DNA from: Cymbidium sinense | Lineage: Eukaryota; Streptophyta; Magnoliopsida; Asparagales; Orchidaceae | Direction of reading: 5' to 3' | Length of the DNA stretch: 64,000 bases | Assembly (NCBI GenBank): GCA_021442155.1 | Contig: CM038221.1 | Coordinates: 30,719,906 to 30,783,905 of the forward strand | Shown here: positions 11,300 through 22,510 of the stretch, in pieces | How the letters are laid out: every line of letters starts with the position of its first letter | Position numbering within the stretch: position 1 is the stretch's first letter | Made by a program: the position numbers and the translations under genes | The notes under the pieces: model-generated | Databases searched by the model: none | What the model saw: the letters and a program-made list of their open reading frames with translations, nothing else | What the model was told of the DNA's origin: nothing

Positions 11300-11770
11300 T
11301 AATATACTATCATGTAGATCCACACTTGATCTATGACATGCCTCAAAATTTTTTTTGAAATTCTAATAAGATAGATACTACACTTGATATTTAGCAAATG
11401 TTTGAAAGAACTGAATGTATGTCTTCCAAAGACAAATATACTTGACTTATGACAAGCTTAGAAAGGATTGAATTTGCATCTTTCAAAATAGATCTAAACT
11501 TGATTTGCAAACAAATATTTTGTATCCTCTAAGTGTAGATACATACTTGATCTATGAGGGATGTTTAAAAGAACTAAGCTTATATCATTAAGAACAGATG
11601 CTCACTTGGTTTACAATAAGTATTTGAGAAAAATAACTTATATTTTGAAGAATAGATCTTCACTTGATTTATAACAAGTGTTTGAATGAGTTGAAATTCT
11701 CATATTTTTATAAGATAGAGCTACACTTGATTTATGATTTTAGGTATAAAAACTTATGCTTACTATTAAA
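11300..11770. repeat. Diverged tandem repeat, unit about 65-75 bp
   Basis: A loose consensus AGAT.(C/T)A.ACTTGAT(C/T)TATGACAAG.(G)TTTGAAAGAA recurs about seven times, near 11317, 11380, 11440, 11495, 11545, 11605, 11660 and 11725. Copies are strongly diverged and no frame crosses them. Confidence 0.5.
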
Positions 11771-12269
11771 ACTTATACTTGCAATTTGACATATATGTCA
11801 TGCCAAACATAACTATTTCAACTTAGATATTTCAAGACGCAACACTTTATGTAATGTATACTTGATGTATGTAAGATTTACTGATCAAACATATAGAGAA
11901 ATATGCAAGTCATTCAAAATCAATTATTTACCTGCATGTGTCTCGACATGTGTTACAAATCTAGACTTAGTGTTTGAGGATATTGTGCGCGTTGAACTCC
12001 GGTTGGGTCTTAGGATTGGGTTCGGGTTAAGAAAATCTAAAAAATTCAATAATATCATAATAATTTTTACTTAATAAAATATGAGATGCTAATTCTGTCA
12101 TAGAATTATAAAAGATAAATCTATTAACACTTCTCAAGTTCAAGCTCCTAAGAGATAAGTCTCAAATCCAATCCTTTATACTCAAGCTAGAGTTGACAAG
12201 TTTTGGAGGACTCTAAATGTGGAAGCAGTGAATTTAGACCTATCCTCTGCAGGAAAGTGACAGAGTTGA

Positions 12270-13070
12270 TAAGGTCTATTAACAAATAATAGTTGTATGA
12301 TTATTATGCTATCATTATTAAGATTTAAATAATTAATGATTATATATTCAAATATAAATCAATTACAAGATAATCAAATGATCAAATTAAAAAAAAGAAT
12401 ATAAATTAAATGAAATTAATTATTTAAATTTAAAGTTAAAATTCATCTACTCATCCGCAACTATTTGTCGAGTGTGACAAATTAGGAAGACTTTTGCTCA
12501 CAAAGAACCAATGTCAAATCAAATATATGTTTATTTTTACACTCAAATAATCTTAAGTCGGTAAAGACGTGACCCGTGTGTCTGTGATTTTGCCCAAAAT
12601 GACACCACATAAATGACGGTTACAACCAGAGCCCTCTGACTGGATTGTTTGCCGTGATATGACACCACTAAATCACGGTCATGATCACAACCCGTATGTT
12701 CCCTAATGATTTTGCACTTTGAGCTGTGAACTATAAAATGCATTTGGTTGGTCAAAAAGCTCTCTGTTAGTTAAGGTTGACTTCAGATTGTTTGTTCCTT
12801 CACCCCTGTCTACAGGATACATTGACGCATATAACTCATGACACAGCGATCCTTCTAAGTGCCGACTACCCTCCGAATGGACCGATACCGGGATGACTAA
12901 TCATGGGATCTCGAGACGTTTTTCTCCCAAATATAATCTTTAAAGTCAAATAATAAATCTCATAATTTTCAAACTCAACTCACTGCTATTATACACTACG
13001 CTATTTAGTGATTTATCAACTAGTTTTAATCGAAAATGCTCTTTCAGTATTGGGATGAGTAATTACTATA
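12270..13070 (-). repeat. Right arm of a diverged inverted repeat
   Basis: The reverse complement of this segment aligns along its length with 5075-5800. The arms share the start at ACTGA.AGAGCATTTTCGATTAA, the CTAAATAGCGTAG block, GACTTAAGATTATTTGAGTG and the AT-rich end. This arm is about 75 bp longer and has lost the TATA-like box of the left arm. It carries only the repeat and no PMD coding part beyond it. The 70-codon minus-strand frame at 12543-12755 lies inside the repeat and has no recognised domain. Confidence 0.7.
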
Positions 13071-13590
13071 AAGTGCTATAGGAAACTTGGAATTAAAAGT
13101 CCAAAAAAAAAAGGCAAAATCTGGTAGTGTTATCTACTATTCCATCCTTCAAATTTTGCCAACATTTTAACCACTCTTCATGGAGATCGGTAATTTTCGT
13201 AAACCTCTATAAAAATGTCAAACAATGAGAGGTTGAGGCTACAAGAAAGTTTAAGTCAAATTGTAAGATCCACAAAATCCTCATCTCATGATTTATTCGC
13301 CTTTGGAAATTTAGATTGGAATGTAGATTATTCTTATTATTGAAGTTTAAGTAATATTGGTTTTATTTTAAACATTCATTTTGTTTTAGATTTGGTTTTA
13401 GGTTTAGAACACAATTTCTTCCTTTTGCACTGTTATTCATTTTTTAAGACTTCGAATTGAGAAATTTGTAATGATCGTATTACTTTTATCAATAGAATTG
13501 TGTTATTAAAAGTAGTTCTTTTGAATATTATGAACTAAATTGAAATTTATATTCTCGATTCTCATTCTTATCTCTAACTCGTAGTTCTCA

Positions 13591-13607
13591 TCTCTCTCTC
13601 TCTCTCT
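13591..13607. repeat. (CT)n microsatellite
   Basis: An uninterrupted CT run of about 17 bp within a longer pyrimidine-rich stretch (13555-13640). Confidence 0.9.
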
Positions 13608-13676
13608 TGTTTCTTTATTAGAGAAGGTTTTTCCCCCCAATTAGAAGATCTAGCCGCCGTAGTGGTTTGTTTCTCT

Positions 13677-14553
13677 CAACTACAACTCTCATCAACTTGC
13701 CTCTCATTTATTGTGCCTTTTTACATGCTTTCTTTTAATCATCAATAAAACTACTTACTCGTCATTGTTTCATTCAAATTTCTTCACCTATTATTTTTTT
13801 TGTATATTGGTTCTTTCTCATTGCCTTTAACTCATCTCTGAAATTCAAAATCTCAATAAATTTGGTTTTGTTTTTGGAGAATTTTAAGGAAGCAATTTGG
13901 TACTGATTTATTTTTTTCTACTTTCAACATAAAGATATTTACAAATATAATTGATCAATCAAAGTTCTTGTAGGGTGGGGCTACTACAGCTTTGAGGAAA
14001 GTAGATTTTTTTGAAAGCTCTTATTGGTATTATATGCTTCTTTCATTAAAAAAAAAACTCATATTACTTTCTTATAGTTATTACACTCTAGTTGATCTCA
14101 TTATAAATTTTTTTTCTCACTACAACTCTCATAAACTTGCCTCTCATTTATTGTGCCTTTTTACATGCTTTCTTTTAGTCATCAATAAAACCACTTACTC
14201 GTCATTGTTTCATTCAAAATTCTTCACCTATTATTTTTTTTTATATAGGTTCTTTCTCATTGTCTTAAACTCATCTCTGAAATTCAAAATCTCAATAAAT
14301 TTGGTTTTATTTTTGGAGAATTTTAAGGAAGCAATTTGGTACTAATTTATTTTTTCTACTTTCAACATAAATATATTTACAAATAGAATTGATCAATCAA
14401 AGTTCTTGTAGGGTGGGGCTACTACAGCTTTGAGGAAAGTAGATTTTTTTGAAAGCTCTTATGGGTATTATATGCTTATTTCATTTAAAAAAAAACTCAT
14501 ATTACTTTCTTACAGTTATTACACTCTAGTTGATCTCATTATAAATTTTTTTT
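13677..14553. repeat. Tandem duplication, two copies of about 438 bp
   Basis: Copy 1 (13677-14114) and copy 2 (14115-14553) abut and are nearly identical: both run from CTACAACTCTCAT.AACTTGCC through CATCAATAAAACTACTTACTC-like sequence and GGGTGGGGCTACTACAGC to TCATTATAAATTTTTTTTCTCAC. Differences are scattered single bases and homopolymer lengths, so the duplication is recent compared with the other repeats around it. The similar reading frames at 13992-14345 and 14430-14663 arise from the copies and are not called genes. Confidence 0.93.
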
Positions 14554-17029
14554 CTCACTACAAAAATCTAGAAAAATTAACAAAAAAGATAATCCAAGTA
14601 GGATTGTGTCAACTGTCTGGGAAGCAAGGTTGTGAGTTTAGAGAGCTTGTTATTTGGTGCTAGTTTTAAATTTTGTTGTGTTTTTCATTCTTAGGCTGAT
14701 GGATAAATAGAAGTGGTAACTAAGACTTCCAAGTATTATCTGAGCTATTTAGTTAATGTTTGTTTAGTTATATGGGATCTAATGCTTCCAACTATAAAGT
14801 TTATATACAAAATTTTTTGTTTATTTGGTGATCGTTTTGTCGCATCAGATCCCATGCATCAAATTACAAAACTTATTTAAGATAATTTATGATTTACATA
14901 CTAAAACCTTATAGATCTCATGTCATTTACATAACATAAAATTTTGAATCTAGAGCATCTTTTATTAAGCCTATATACAAACTTCATATCAATATGAATT
15001 TTTAAATTATTGAATAAAATGAGCAATATAAAACTATATCTAATGTTCAATAATTTAGTAAAGGTGGTTTTGTGCTTCCTAGCATTAAACCCAAACACTT
15101 CTCTCTAAATACAATTGAAGAGTGATCTTCTACGACTTACAAAATTCATAATTAATTCGGTTATAATGCTTATTTGATTGATGTTTGATTCAAGAATTAA
15201 ATTTAAGCCTAGTGGCAATATTGAAGATTCAGTACTTTATCAAAGTATATTTGAACCTTTTGTACTTAGGTTGGTCATTTTGTAGGCGGAGCTTTTACTT
15301 TTACAAATAATATTTTATCCTTGTCTTTCCATCTATCATTACTGCACCAACAACTGATAAAGTGGACAAGTTGATTACTTCAAATTACAATGGTGCTTTG
15401 GGAGTAAAAAATTTTTATTTGCAAAAGAATCAACTCACCATTGAAGACTTTTGAATCACACATGAAGAGATGTAGATAATGCTGAATCTAATTGAAGAAT
15501 GCCATAATTTCGACCCTTCACATGTAAGTTTTTTTTTTGGTCATAGGGGAAATGATACAACACTAAGCCGACATAAAGAATATGCCCAAACTAGATTGAA
15601 TTAGATTGGTTCATGAATTAAAATTGTATTTATCTTGTTAGGGCTTTTTTTTATTTAAATTAGTTAAATATTATACTTTGGAAAAAAAATAAATTTCAAT
15701 TGAAATTTGATTATAAGATCAAATTTGAATTTGGATAAGTAGATAAGACTAGTTTTTCATTTGAATTATAAGGTATAGTTTTGTAAGCAAGGAATAAATG
15801 GCTTTGTTTTTATTAATATGATTTGAATTAGAATCCCCCTTGTTCTCTCTTCTCTCTAACCAACAGCTCTTCTGTCCCTCATTTTTTTTTCTCTCATATG
15901 CTTTTTCAAAATGATTCCAATTGTAAGGTAGTCTGACTCTATTTCTTCCTTCTCTATCCTTATCTCATTGCTTCTTGTGTTCAATGCCTCCTCGTTTTCT
16001 TCCAATCATTAAGACCACCACCTTGTTGTCCCTTTCATCGGAAGTCATGGTCATCCAAAACAGAACCATCACCCGTTATCTCTTTTCTCTAACTCCTCCC
16101 CAATTCCCTCTTAAGGAAAAGTTCCTGATGCCTTTTTGACTTCAAACAAATATATTGTAATAATGTGATTTTAGAATGTTCCATTCTTTTAGAAATTTTG
16201 TTATTAAATTTTAAGAGTTCATTATCTCTTATATTTTTAATTTTCCTTATCTAATTATAAATTGACTATTTTAAGTTATGTATGATGGCTTCTAGCATGC
16301 ATAAAATCTAATTTGGAGTAGGCACTTCTTTTCATCTATTCTATTTATTACAATTCTCGATGAAGTGTGTGATTTGAAAATTTTTGGGGTTGTGATGTTG
16401 TAGTTTAAACGTGAGCACAAGTGGAGGTCCTTCTTCATCATGAAACATAGGCATCTTTTTATCCCCTTTATTATCTTTTATAGTTCTTTCATGTTTGTTT
16501 TACATTGCATGCTAGTCTCGATCAATAGCATGTTGTCATCCTTCATTGCATGCATGCTTATGGCCATCTTAAATCCTAAAGAGCTGTTTGTATTAGAGCC
16601 AATGCAAAACCTAAGATTCTATTATATCTTAATGAGCTTGAAAATCTACATGAGTATTTTATTTGTGCTTTGGTCAGCAATCCTTAGGCTACAATGAGAG
16701 AGCAAAACGTGATGTTTCTTATTGGAAAATTTTAAAGCTTTTTTGACAAGGCTTACACGATAAAGATTTTATAAGTACTATTTACAGCTTTTTGGTATTG
16801 TTAAGTTTCACTGCTAGTTGAGAAAATGAAAGCCCACGAGCATTACATGATAGAAAATTTTAATTCTATAGGTAATATGAGAAATTGTATTTAGCATAAA
16901 TATAATTGGAATTTTGGAATTTATCAAAGAATTCAGTAAAACCTTATGTCAAAAACTATTGAGAAGAGGTTTTACCAAAATAAAGCAGAGTTAAGGCCAT
17001 TAACTGCTTTGCCTTGGAGCACATTGGTC
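14554..17029. other. No recognised gene; AT-rich intergenic sequence
   Basis: No family was recognised in any frame. Pyrimidine-rich stretches at 15825-15900 and 15940-16090 resemble plant 5' leaders but lead into no clear coding frame. A short coding-like stretch at 15380-15530 (frame with GALGVKNFYLQKNQLTIEDF before a stop) ends near a GTAAGT-like site, and may be a lost exon. The 85-codon frame at 16440-16697 is hydrophobic and without a known domain. Confidence 0.4.
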
Positions 17030-17037
17030 ATATGGAG

Positions 17038-17581
17038 TAGGGGTGTAAACGAAGCTTGAGAGCGAACAACCTCTTGTTAGGTTTGGCCTGCTCAAATTTA
17101 TTTTGTTCGGTTCTCGTTATATATCGAGCTTGAAATGTCTGCTCGTGTTATTTAGTTAACGAACACGAGTCGCAAACAACGAGCTTTTTTGACATATATG
17201 AGGGAGGATTCAACCGCGCCAATCTTTGTATAACAAAATTTTAACCACTGCACGCCAGATTTGTGATATGTAAATGTGTTCAGATGTATATATAATAATA
17301 ATAATAATAATAAATAATAGTAATAATAATAATAATAAAAAAAATAATAGTAATAAAACAATAATAATAATAATAATAGTAATAAATAATAATAATAATA
17401 ATAATAATAATATAATATAATATAATTTTTTATTTCTAAATTAAATCGAGTAGCACATCGAACAAAATGATTGTTCACGCTCTCGCTTATATATCGAAAG
17501 ATGTGTGTCGGCTTGTTTAGTTAACGAACGAGTCAACACGAGCAATACGTTGCTGAACAACGAACTTTTTTGACAGCCCTA
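17038..17581. mobile_element. hAT-like MITE with 8-bp target duplication
   Basis: The left end reads TAGGGGTGTAAAC and the right end, inverted, TAGGGCTGTCAAA, so the ends form an imperfect terminal inverted repeat. ATATGGAG flanks both sides (17030-17037 and 17582-17589), an exact 8-bp duplication as made by hAT transposases. The element is 544 bp and has no coding capacity, so it depends on a transposase from elsewhere. Inside, a direct repeat is seen: TATATATCGAG.(..)GTTATTTAGTTAACGAACACGAG at 17118-17168 and a matching TATATATCGA.(..)TTTAGTTAACGAACGAG at 17489-17532, on either side of the microsatellite. Confidence 0.85.
17291..17425. repeat. (TAA)n microsatellite inside the MITE
   Basis: About 135 bp of TAA/ATA trinucleotide repeats with occasional G substitutions, passing into TATAA at the right. 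Poly-tyrosine and poly-leucine in the minus-strand frame across it are translation of the repeat and not a protein. Confidence 0.97.
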
Positions 17582-18470
17582 ATATGGAGTGACTTTGGGG
17601 GTATGCTTCATGATTTTTTTAAAGAAACAATGTGAGCCCCAATATATTTGTTAAATTTTAGATAGCTTAATAGTTCATTTGAGAATTTTGTTGCTTGTTG
17701 ATAAGGTTGTGAAAAATTATCGTTTGATGTTGAATTATAAATCAATGATTTATTTTTATTATTCAAATGGAATATATGATGTTTGGTGAAACTGTCATAT
17801 CTTTAGAGTTTATGGCCAAATTATGTGAACGCCTTTCTTTTAAATAATTCAATTTAATAACTTATGCTTAGCTACTATACTTATTCTTTAAAAATAGAAA
17901 AAAAATATTAATCTGCTGATAGGGTAATTATTGTATGTATAAGATATTAGAATTGCAATGAAATAATAATAATATTGTTAAACTATATGCAGATAGTCTT
18001 CCATCATAAGGGCTCAAAATTGATACGTGATTCCTAGCTTGCTCAACTTGATTTAATTCATAAATATTATTTCTGTGCAATATAAGATGGTACATATAAA
18101 ATATAATGGGAGAAACAAAGTAATTTTATCATGATATTCAACCAATTCTATTCAATCAGACATGGCTTAAAATTAAAGTCAGAAAATTCATTTTGAATTT
18201 AGGCTCATCGCTTGCCTCCTTTGCTTCAATTTGAGCTCAGTTTGATCCAACAATTGATTATGCCTTTGATAAGTTTTTGATCTAATGTTATTGATGCTTT
18301 TGTAATCACTTTCCAATAAGAAAGCCCCATTTTTTTTAAAAAAAAGGCAAAAATTACGTATAAATTGCTCTATCTGCTCCATATGCATGTCCATATGTAA
18401 TGCATGCTGATATCGACCCAATAATTAAGGATCGTTCAGGTGCGTCTTTTTTCCACTATGATGGCTTGAA

Positions 18471-18851
18471 ATGTCGATAGAAGAGGATGCCATTGGAGCT
18501 TAATGTGATAATGTAAATCTAAATGGGTTTATTGCTTGTTATTGGATGAGAGATGCTTGTTACAGTGTTGATGAGAGGCTCAGGCAGTGCTGCTTGAAGA
18601 ACAAAAGATTAGAGGAGGAGAAGAGTTAGTTGTTTGCCTTCATGGTTGGTGAATGTAACGAATTCTTAAGGGAGAATTTGGATAGTGGATGTAGGTTTGA
18701 GATACCCAACCGTTATAAATTGTTATGCGGTTCATTTTTCCTGCCATATCTAAATTGTTACCACTCTAAAATTTGTTCACTCTATTCTTGGTGTGCTGAG
18801 CTAAGATTTATATTATTGCACCAATTATTCCCCAAATATTGCAGTCCATAA
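18471..18851 (+). pseudogene. Possible decayed exon, function unknown
   Basis: From the ATG at 18471 one frame stays open except for two stops (TAA at 18501-18503 and TAG at 18627-18629). Its translation is well mixed and hydrophilic, unlike the AT-driven frames nearby: MSIEEDAIGA, stop, a Cys-rich segment with RDACYSVDERLRQCCLKNKR and LEEEKS, stop, then FMVGECNEFLRENLDSGCRF and a hydrophobic end. I do not recognise a family. It may be an old exon of the gene at 20400, a piece of an unrelated transposon, or chance. Either stop alone would end the product. Confidence 0.25.
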
Positions 18852-20290
18852 ATATTGTTGATTTGATCTTGCAATCATTCTTTTCTATTAATTTGCAGTC
18901 TGCAGCTACCTTGTTGTGTTGATATTTCATTTTTATTACTGCAATTACCCATTCCTAGCATCTCCAGTCCCATTCCTATTTTGAAGTATTGATATATTTT
19001 TTTATTTCACTTGAAAAATTTTTAATTCCGCAAAATTTTGTTTGAGAATACCCAATTCACCACCTCCTGAATTGGGTGCGCCAAATTTAACTCCTGAATG
19101 GAAAAAAGTATAGATAGATCAATCTTTTCCTACTTGGTGACTCTTTCATTGCTTCTCTCTTCTCCCTATTATATTCTTTCCATTCTCTTTCTCTTCCTCT
19201 TCGCCCGATGATCAGAAAGTGTATAGCTTACTCGGAGGCATTAACGGTGATAAAAAACCTATGGCTTCACAACCATGAATATTTCACTTGCATGACAGCT
19301 CGTCTATCAGGGCATGCATGGGTTTTTTATTCTGATTATAGAAGGATTCATGTACAAGGAGAATTGTAAAATCCAAATTAGAATTTCATCTGGCTAATTC
19401 AGGCTGTGTTTCATCTATTATAAGATGATGGATGATGGATGATGTTCAATAGTCTATTCTGATCTCTTTCTCCATAACTAAGAAGGCCCACAGTATCCAC
19501 CCCACATTGTGCTGTGCTTCTGCTTCGCATTGGTGATTCTGGATGCAATAACTCAAGCTGCATTAGCTCTCTATTCCTTTTGCTTTGATTGAATTATGGT
19601 CCAAATAAAGATTTTGCTATGGTTTGGCCTAAAAATTCTAGGACCGTCCATAATGCTTGTTTATCGAGCTGTGCTCTTGCCATCCAACAACTTGGTTCAC
19701 ATTTCCAAGGGGCGGTTGCTTAAGTTTATATCTTTGCTCGTGTATAATATTATGACTTTACACGAGTCCATGAAAGTTCAAAAAAAAAAAAAAATTTGTC
19801 ATACATTGAGAAAACTCATATTGCTTTAAACATTTTGTTCTCTTCATTTTTAATAGCTATTTTGGTTCTTTTTGTGATATTTAGGATTTTTTAGATATTG
19901 ATAGGGGTATTTAGAATGAAAAAAATTAAAATAGTTTTTAGAATATTTATGGATGATCATTTTATTCCCAAGCTATCTAGTATGTTTAATTTAATTTAGT
20001 CTCTTTTTTAACATCTGATGCAAAATAATTCAGTTGAGGCACCATTTCGGATGAAATATATTTGCCAAGAAGCTAAGTTGAACATAGTTATAATCTGAGA
20101 TTAAATTGATTTATACAAATAATTCAAGGATTATTTCAACATTTTTCTCCATGCAGAATGTTTATTAGAATCTCCTGTTGTAATTACTTATACCATATGG
20201 ACCCACGTAGTTTGGTCAACTAACCGCGGAGTACAAGTATAATCTCCAAAGTTTTATCACAAATTTTTGAAACGGCCACCTCTAGATCTC
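18852..20290. other. No recognised gene; small hairpin at 19050-19077
   Basis: The segment is AT-rich without a recognised coding frame. ACCCAATTCA at 19050-19059 pairs with TGAATTGGGT at 19068-19077, a 10-bp perfect stem with an 8-base loop. A pyrimidine-rich stretch at 19140-19205 resembles a 5' leader. The 77-codon frame at 19596-19829 has no recognisable domain. Confidence 0.35.
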
Positions 20291-20298
20291 TATCAACT

Positions 20299-20306
20299 TT
20301 ATAAAC
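20299..20306 (+). promoter_or_regulatory. Possible TATA box upstream of zinc-finger ORF
   Basis: TTATAAAC lies about 95 bp before the ATG at 20400 and reads CTTTATAAACTAG in context. It is the best TATA-like site near the ORF, but AT-rich surroundings make chance matches common. Confidence 0.3.
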
Positions 20307-20399
20307 TAGCAGTTTTAACAACACTCGAATATTTAACTTCTGTAACTCCTAAAACATTAACATAGTTCTGATCCATGAGAACAAACAAAACAGGTGGTG

Positions 20400-20759
20400 A
20401 TGGCAATAAAATCCGAAGGGGGAGATCAGGCTGTCCTACAGACTCTCAACCGTGCTCAAGAACTCTACATCAACAGACAGCGAGCGGATGCCGCCGCCAA
20501 CGAGTTAGCCTCCTTGTTTGCAGAATGTGCGATAGCCGAAGCCCGGCCGCAGAACCCTGCCGTAAACCCACTGCCTCGACAACTAGATGCGACTAACTTG
20601 TTGCAAGATGTAAGCGACACTTCCATTCTCGCGCAGAGCGGCAGAATGCAGATCATGCTCGATGCTTTCGCCGATGGGAGCAGCTTCATCTGTCTCAAAT
20701 GCGGCGGTCTTGTTAGTAATCATCGGAAGGATGAACATTTGATGTATTGGTGTGGGTAA
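20400..20759 (+). CDS. Small CX2CX11HX4C zinc-finger protein, host gene or exon
   Basis: A 119-residue product whose composition and GC content stand out sharply from the surroundings. Residues 9-48 are helical and rich in Ala, Glu, Gln and Arg ([20 protein letters not shown]), and may form a coiled coil or helical pair. Residues 53-80 are polar linker. The C-terminus [20 protein letters not shown] places C98, C101, H113 and C118 in a CX2CX11HX4C zinc-binding pattern, with H108 an alternative ligand. I cannot name the family. I chose the ATG at 20400; GTG codons precede it and CAAAACAG just before could be a 3' splice site, so an upstream exon is possible. At the 3' end TGTGG/GTAAGT at 20755/20756 is a strong 5' splice site that would remove the TAA at 20757-20759, so the protein could continue downstream. 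I found no convincing next exon: joining to CAG at 20862-20864 gives an immediate TAG. No stops or frameshifts break it. Confidence 0.7.
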   Translation: MAIKSEGGDQAVLQTLNRAQELYINRQRADAAANELASLFAECAIAEARPQNPAVNPLPRQLDATNLLQDVSDTSILAQSGRMQIMLDAFADGSSFICLKCGGLVSNHRKDEHLMYWCG

Positions 20760-21099
20760 GTAAGGCCTAACTTGTCTTTTAATCATTGTATCTGCATCAT
20801 CAGTGAGAGATATATACCTGTGTAATGTATTTAGTTTTGTCTGAGGTTCATTAGCAATTTGCAGGTAGTTGCATTGTATGTGTAACAGGTTTTCTAACTG
20901 GAAATGCTTCTTAAGTTACTGAGGGAACTTAGATGGATTTTTAATCTATAAATAATGTGAAGAATGAGCAGTTGGGGATGCTAAGGGCTACTTTGATTTC
21001 TTTGTTTGTCCCTTTTGAAATAATCATTTAGCCTGCTTTGGACCTTTAAAACTCTTTTAGGATTACTTGAATGTGTGTGGAGTGAAAAAGTCGGCTTAA

Positions 21100-21172
21100 G
21101 TGAGCTGAGAGTTTTTTTTTTTTTTTTAAATTTTTTTTTATTTATTTTTATTTTTTTTGTGAGCTGAGAGTT
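21100..21172. repeat. 14-bp direct repeat flanking a T-rich tract
   Basis: GTGAGCTGAGAGTT occurs at 21100-21113 and 21159-21172, separated by about 45 bp of almost pure T with a few A. This looks like a target duplication around a bare A-tail, or like replication slippage. Confidence 0.8.
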
Positions 21173-21731
21173 ATGTAAGTAATCATAAAGTATATGTTAG
21201 ATATGTAATTATATAAGAAAAATTATGATATTACGTATAAATCCTCCTAAACATTAAGTTTTTTAGATATGTATCAAACTTTTAATATATTTACACAAGT
21301 ACTTTTGACTTTTTGATTTAAATATTAAAAAAATAAAAATATTTATAATTGTTTTTTTAAATACCATTTGAACATACTTATATAAGAATTTATGATAGAT
21401 TTATAAAAAAGTCATTTTTATACATTTTAATCAAATTTTTTTGGATCTATTTTTATTTTTTTTAATATAAGGTATATTTATTTTTAATTGGATCATCGTC
21501 AAATTATTTAAGATGATTTTTTCTAATTTTTTCTGTAACTCGGGCTACTCAAATGTTCTATAAGTTGGATAAATAAAAATAATACTATATAATAATTTAA
21601 AATTCTCAAGTTTCACATTGGGCATTCAACCAGTAAAGTTTACCATTTCATGGAACTTCACATTCGAGGATCCCGAGTATTAAGCTTTCATAAATGAAGG
21701 TCACACATTGAGCCTGCAGTTCAATCTTTGA
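21173..21731. other. AT-rich, no gene seen
   Basis: Very AT-rich with long T runs and no frame of note. A small set of CACATTG..CATT-like words at 21610-21720 does not form a clear repeat. Confidence 0.5.
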
Positions 21732-21762
<31 letters not shown>

Positions 21763-21789
21763 TTATATATATATATATATATATATATA
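21732..21789. repeat. Compound (CT)n(TA)n microsatellite
   Basis: CT repeats run to about 21762 and are followed directly by TA repeats to about 21789. Confidence 0.95.
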
Positions 21790-21964
21790 GTTTTATAAAC
21801 ATGCTTCTTTACGTAAAGTTTTAAGCAAATTGTTTTGAATATGCTCGTGTTTCATGCATTTAACAAGCGCGCATCATTTGCAAAGTATACATTGATGTTA
21901 ATCATGATGAAAGGTTGACATACAAATCCCCATTCATTATTCTAGTAAAATACTTTCATTGCAA

Positions 21965-22275
21965 CTTGATAATGGAGGGTGAAAATCATTTTATCATTCA
22001 TATTTATAATTTAAGAATTTTATTTTAAGATTTAATCCCTCAAATTGAGATCTTCTTTCAACATAATTATCATTGAGATAAGATTTTTTGATCATTTATA
22101 TTTAAAATTTTGAGAGTTTATTTTAAAATTGATCTCCTTTATTGAGATCTTTCTTCAATATGACCATTATCAAGATAAGATATTGAAATGCTTGCATTTA
22201 CAATTTAAAGCTTTAAATTTTGAGAATAAATTCATTCACTCGATATACACTTCAAACACGACCATTATCCCGGGG
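21965..22275. repeat. Tandem repeat of about 97 bp, three units
   Basis: GAGATCTT(T)CTTCAA.AT(A/G)A.CATTAT.(A)AGATAAGAT recurs at 22047 and 22144, with a third, more diverged copy at about 22240 (CACTTCAAACACGACCATTATC). The linkers share CATTTA(T/C).(T)TTAAA.TTTTGAGA. Confidence 0.6.
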
Positions 22276-22439
22276 TTAAATGGTTTCACTTTTTCATCTT
22301 AGATCTTAATAACTTTTTTGTGCTATTTGAAGAGGACTAGATCTATCTTTTGCATATGACATAAGCTAATTCTTAAAATTTATTATGTTGTAGCCCTTAT
22401 TGATTCTACTTATGCAAGTAGAAGATTGAGTCTAAAATT

Positions 22440-22510
22440 GGGATTAATGATTCCATGTATAGTCCCTAAATCAAAAACATAATGATTTCATATATAGTCC
22501 CTAGATCAAA
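22440..22510. repeat. Direct duplication of about 40 bp
   Basis: TGATT(C/T)CAT.TATAGTCCCTA.ATCAAAA occurs twice in succession. The surrounding 22275-23520 is otherwise AT-rich with no recognised gene. Confidence 0.7.

Noticed and set aside
5075..13070. Inverted repeats as terminal repeats of one 8-kb DNA transposon
   Set aside because: No target duplication at the outer edges, no transposase inside, and the left arm overlaps the PMD frame that lies outside the pair.
13992..14663. Two similar small hydrophobic frames starting MRKVDFFESSY
   Set aside because: They are two copies of a duplicated AT-rich segment. The hydrophobicity comes from T-rich sequence.
17152..17478. 108-codon minus-strand frame rich in Tyr and Leu
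   Set aside because: It is the translation of the (TAA)n microsatellite inside the MITE.
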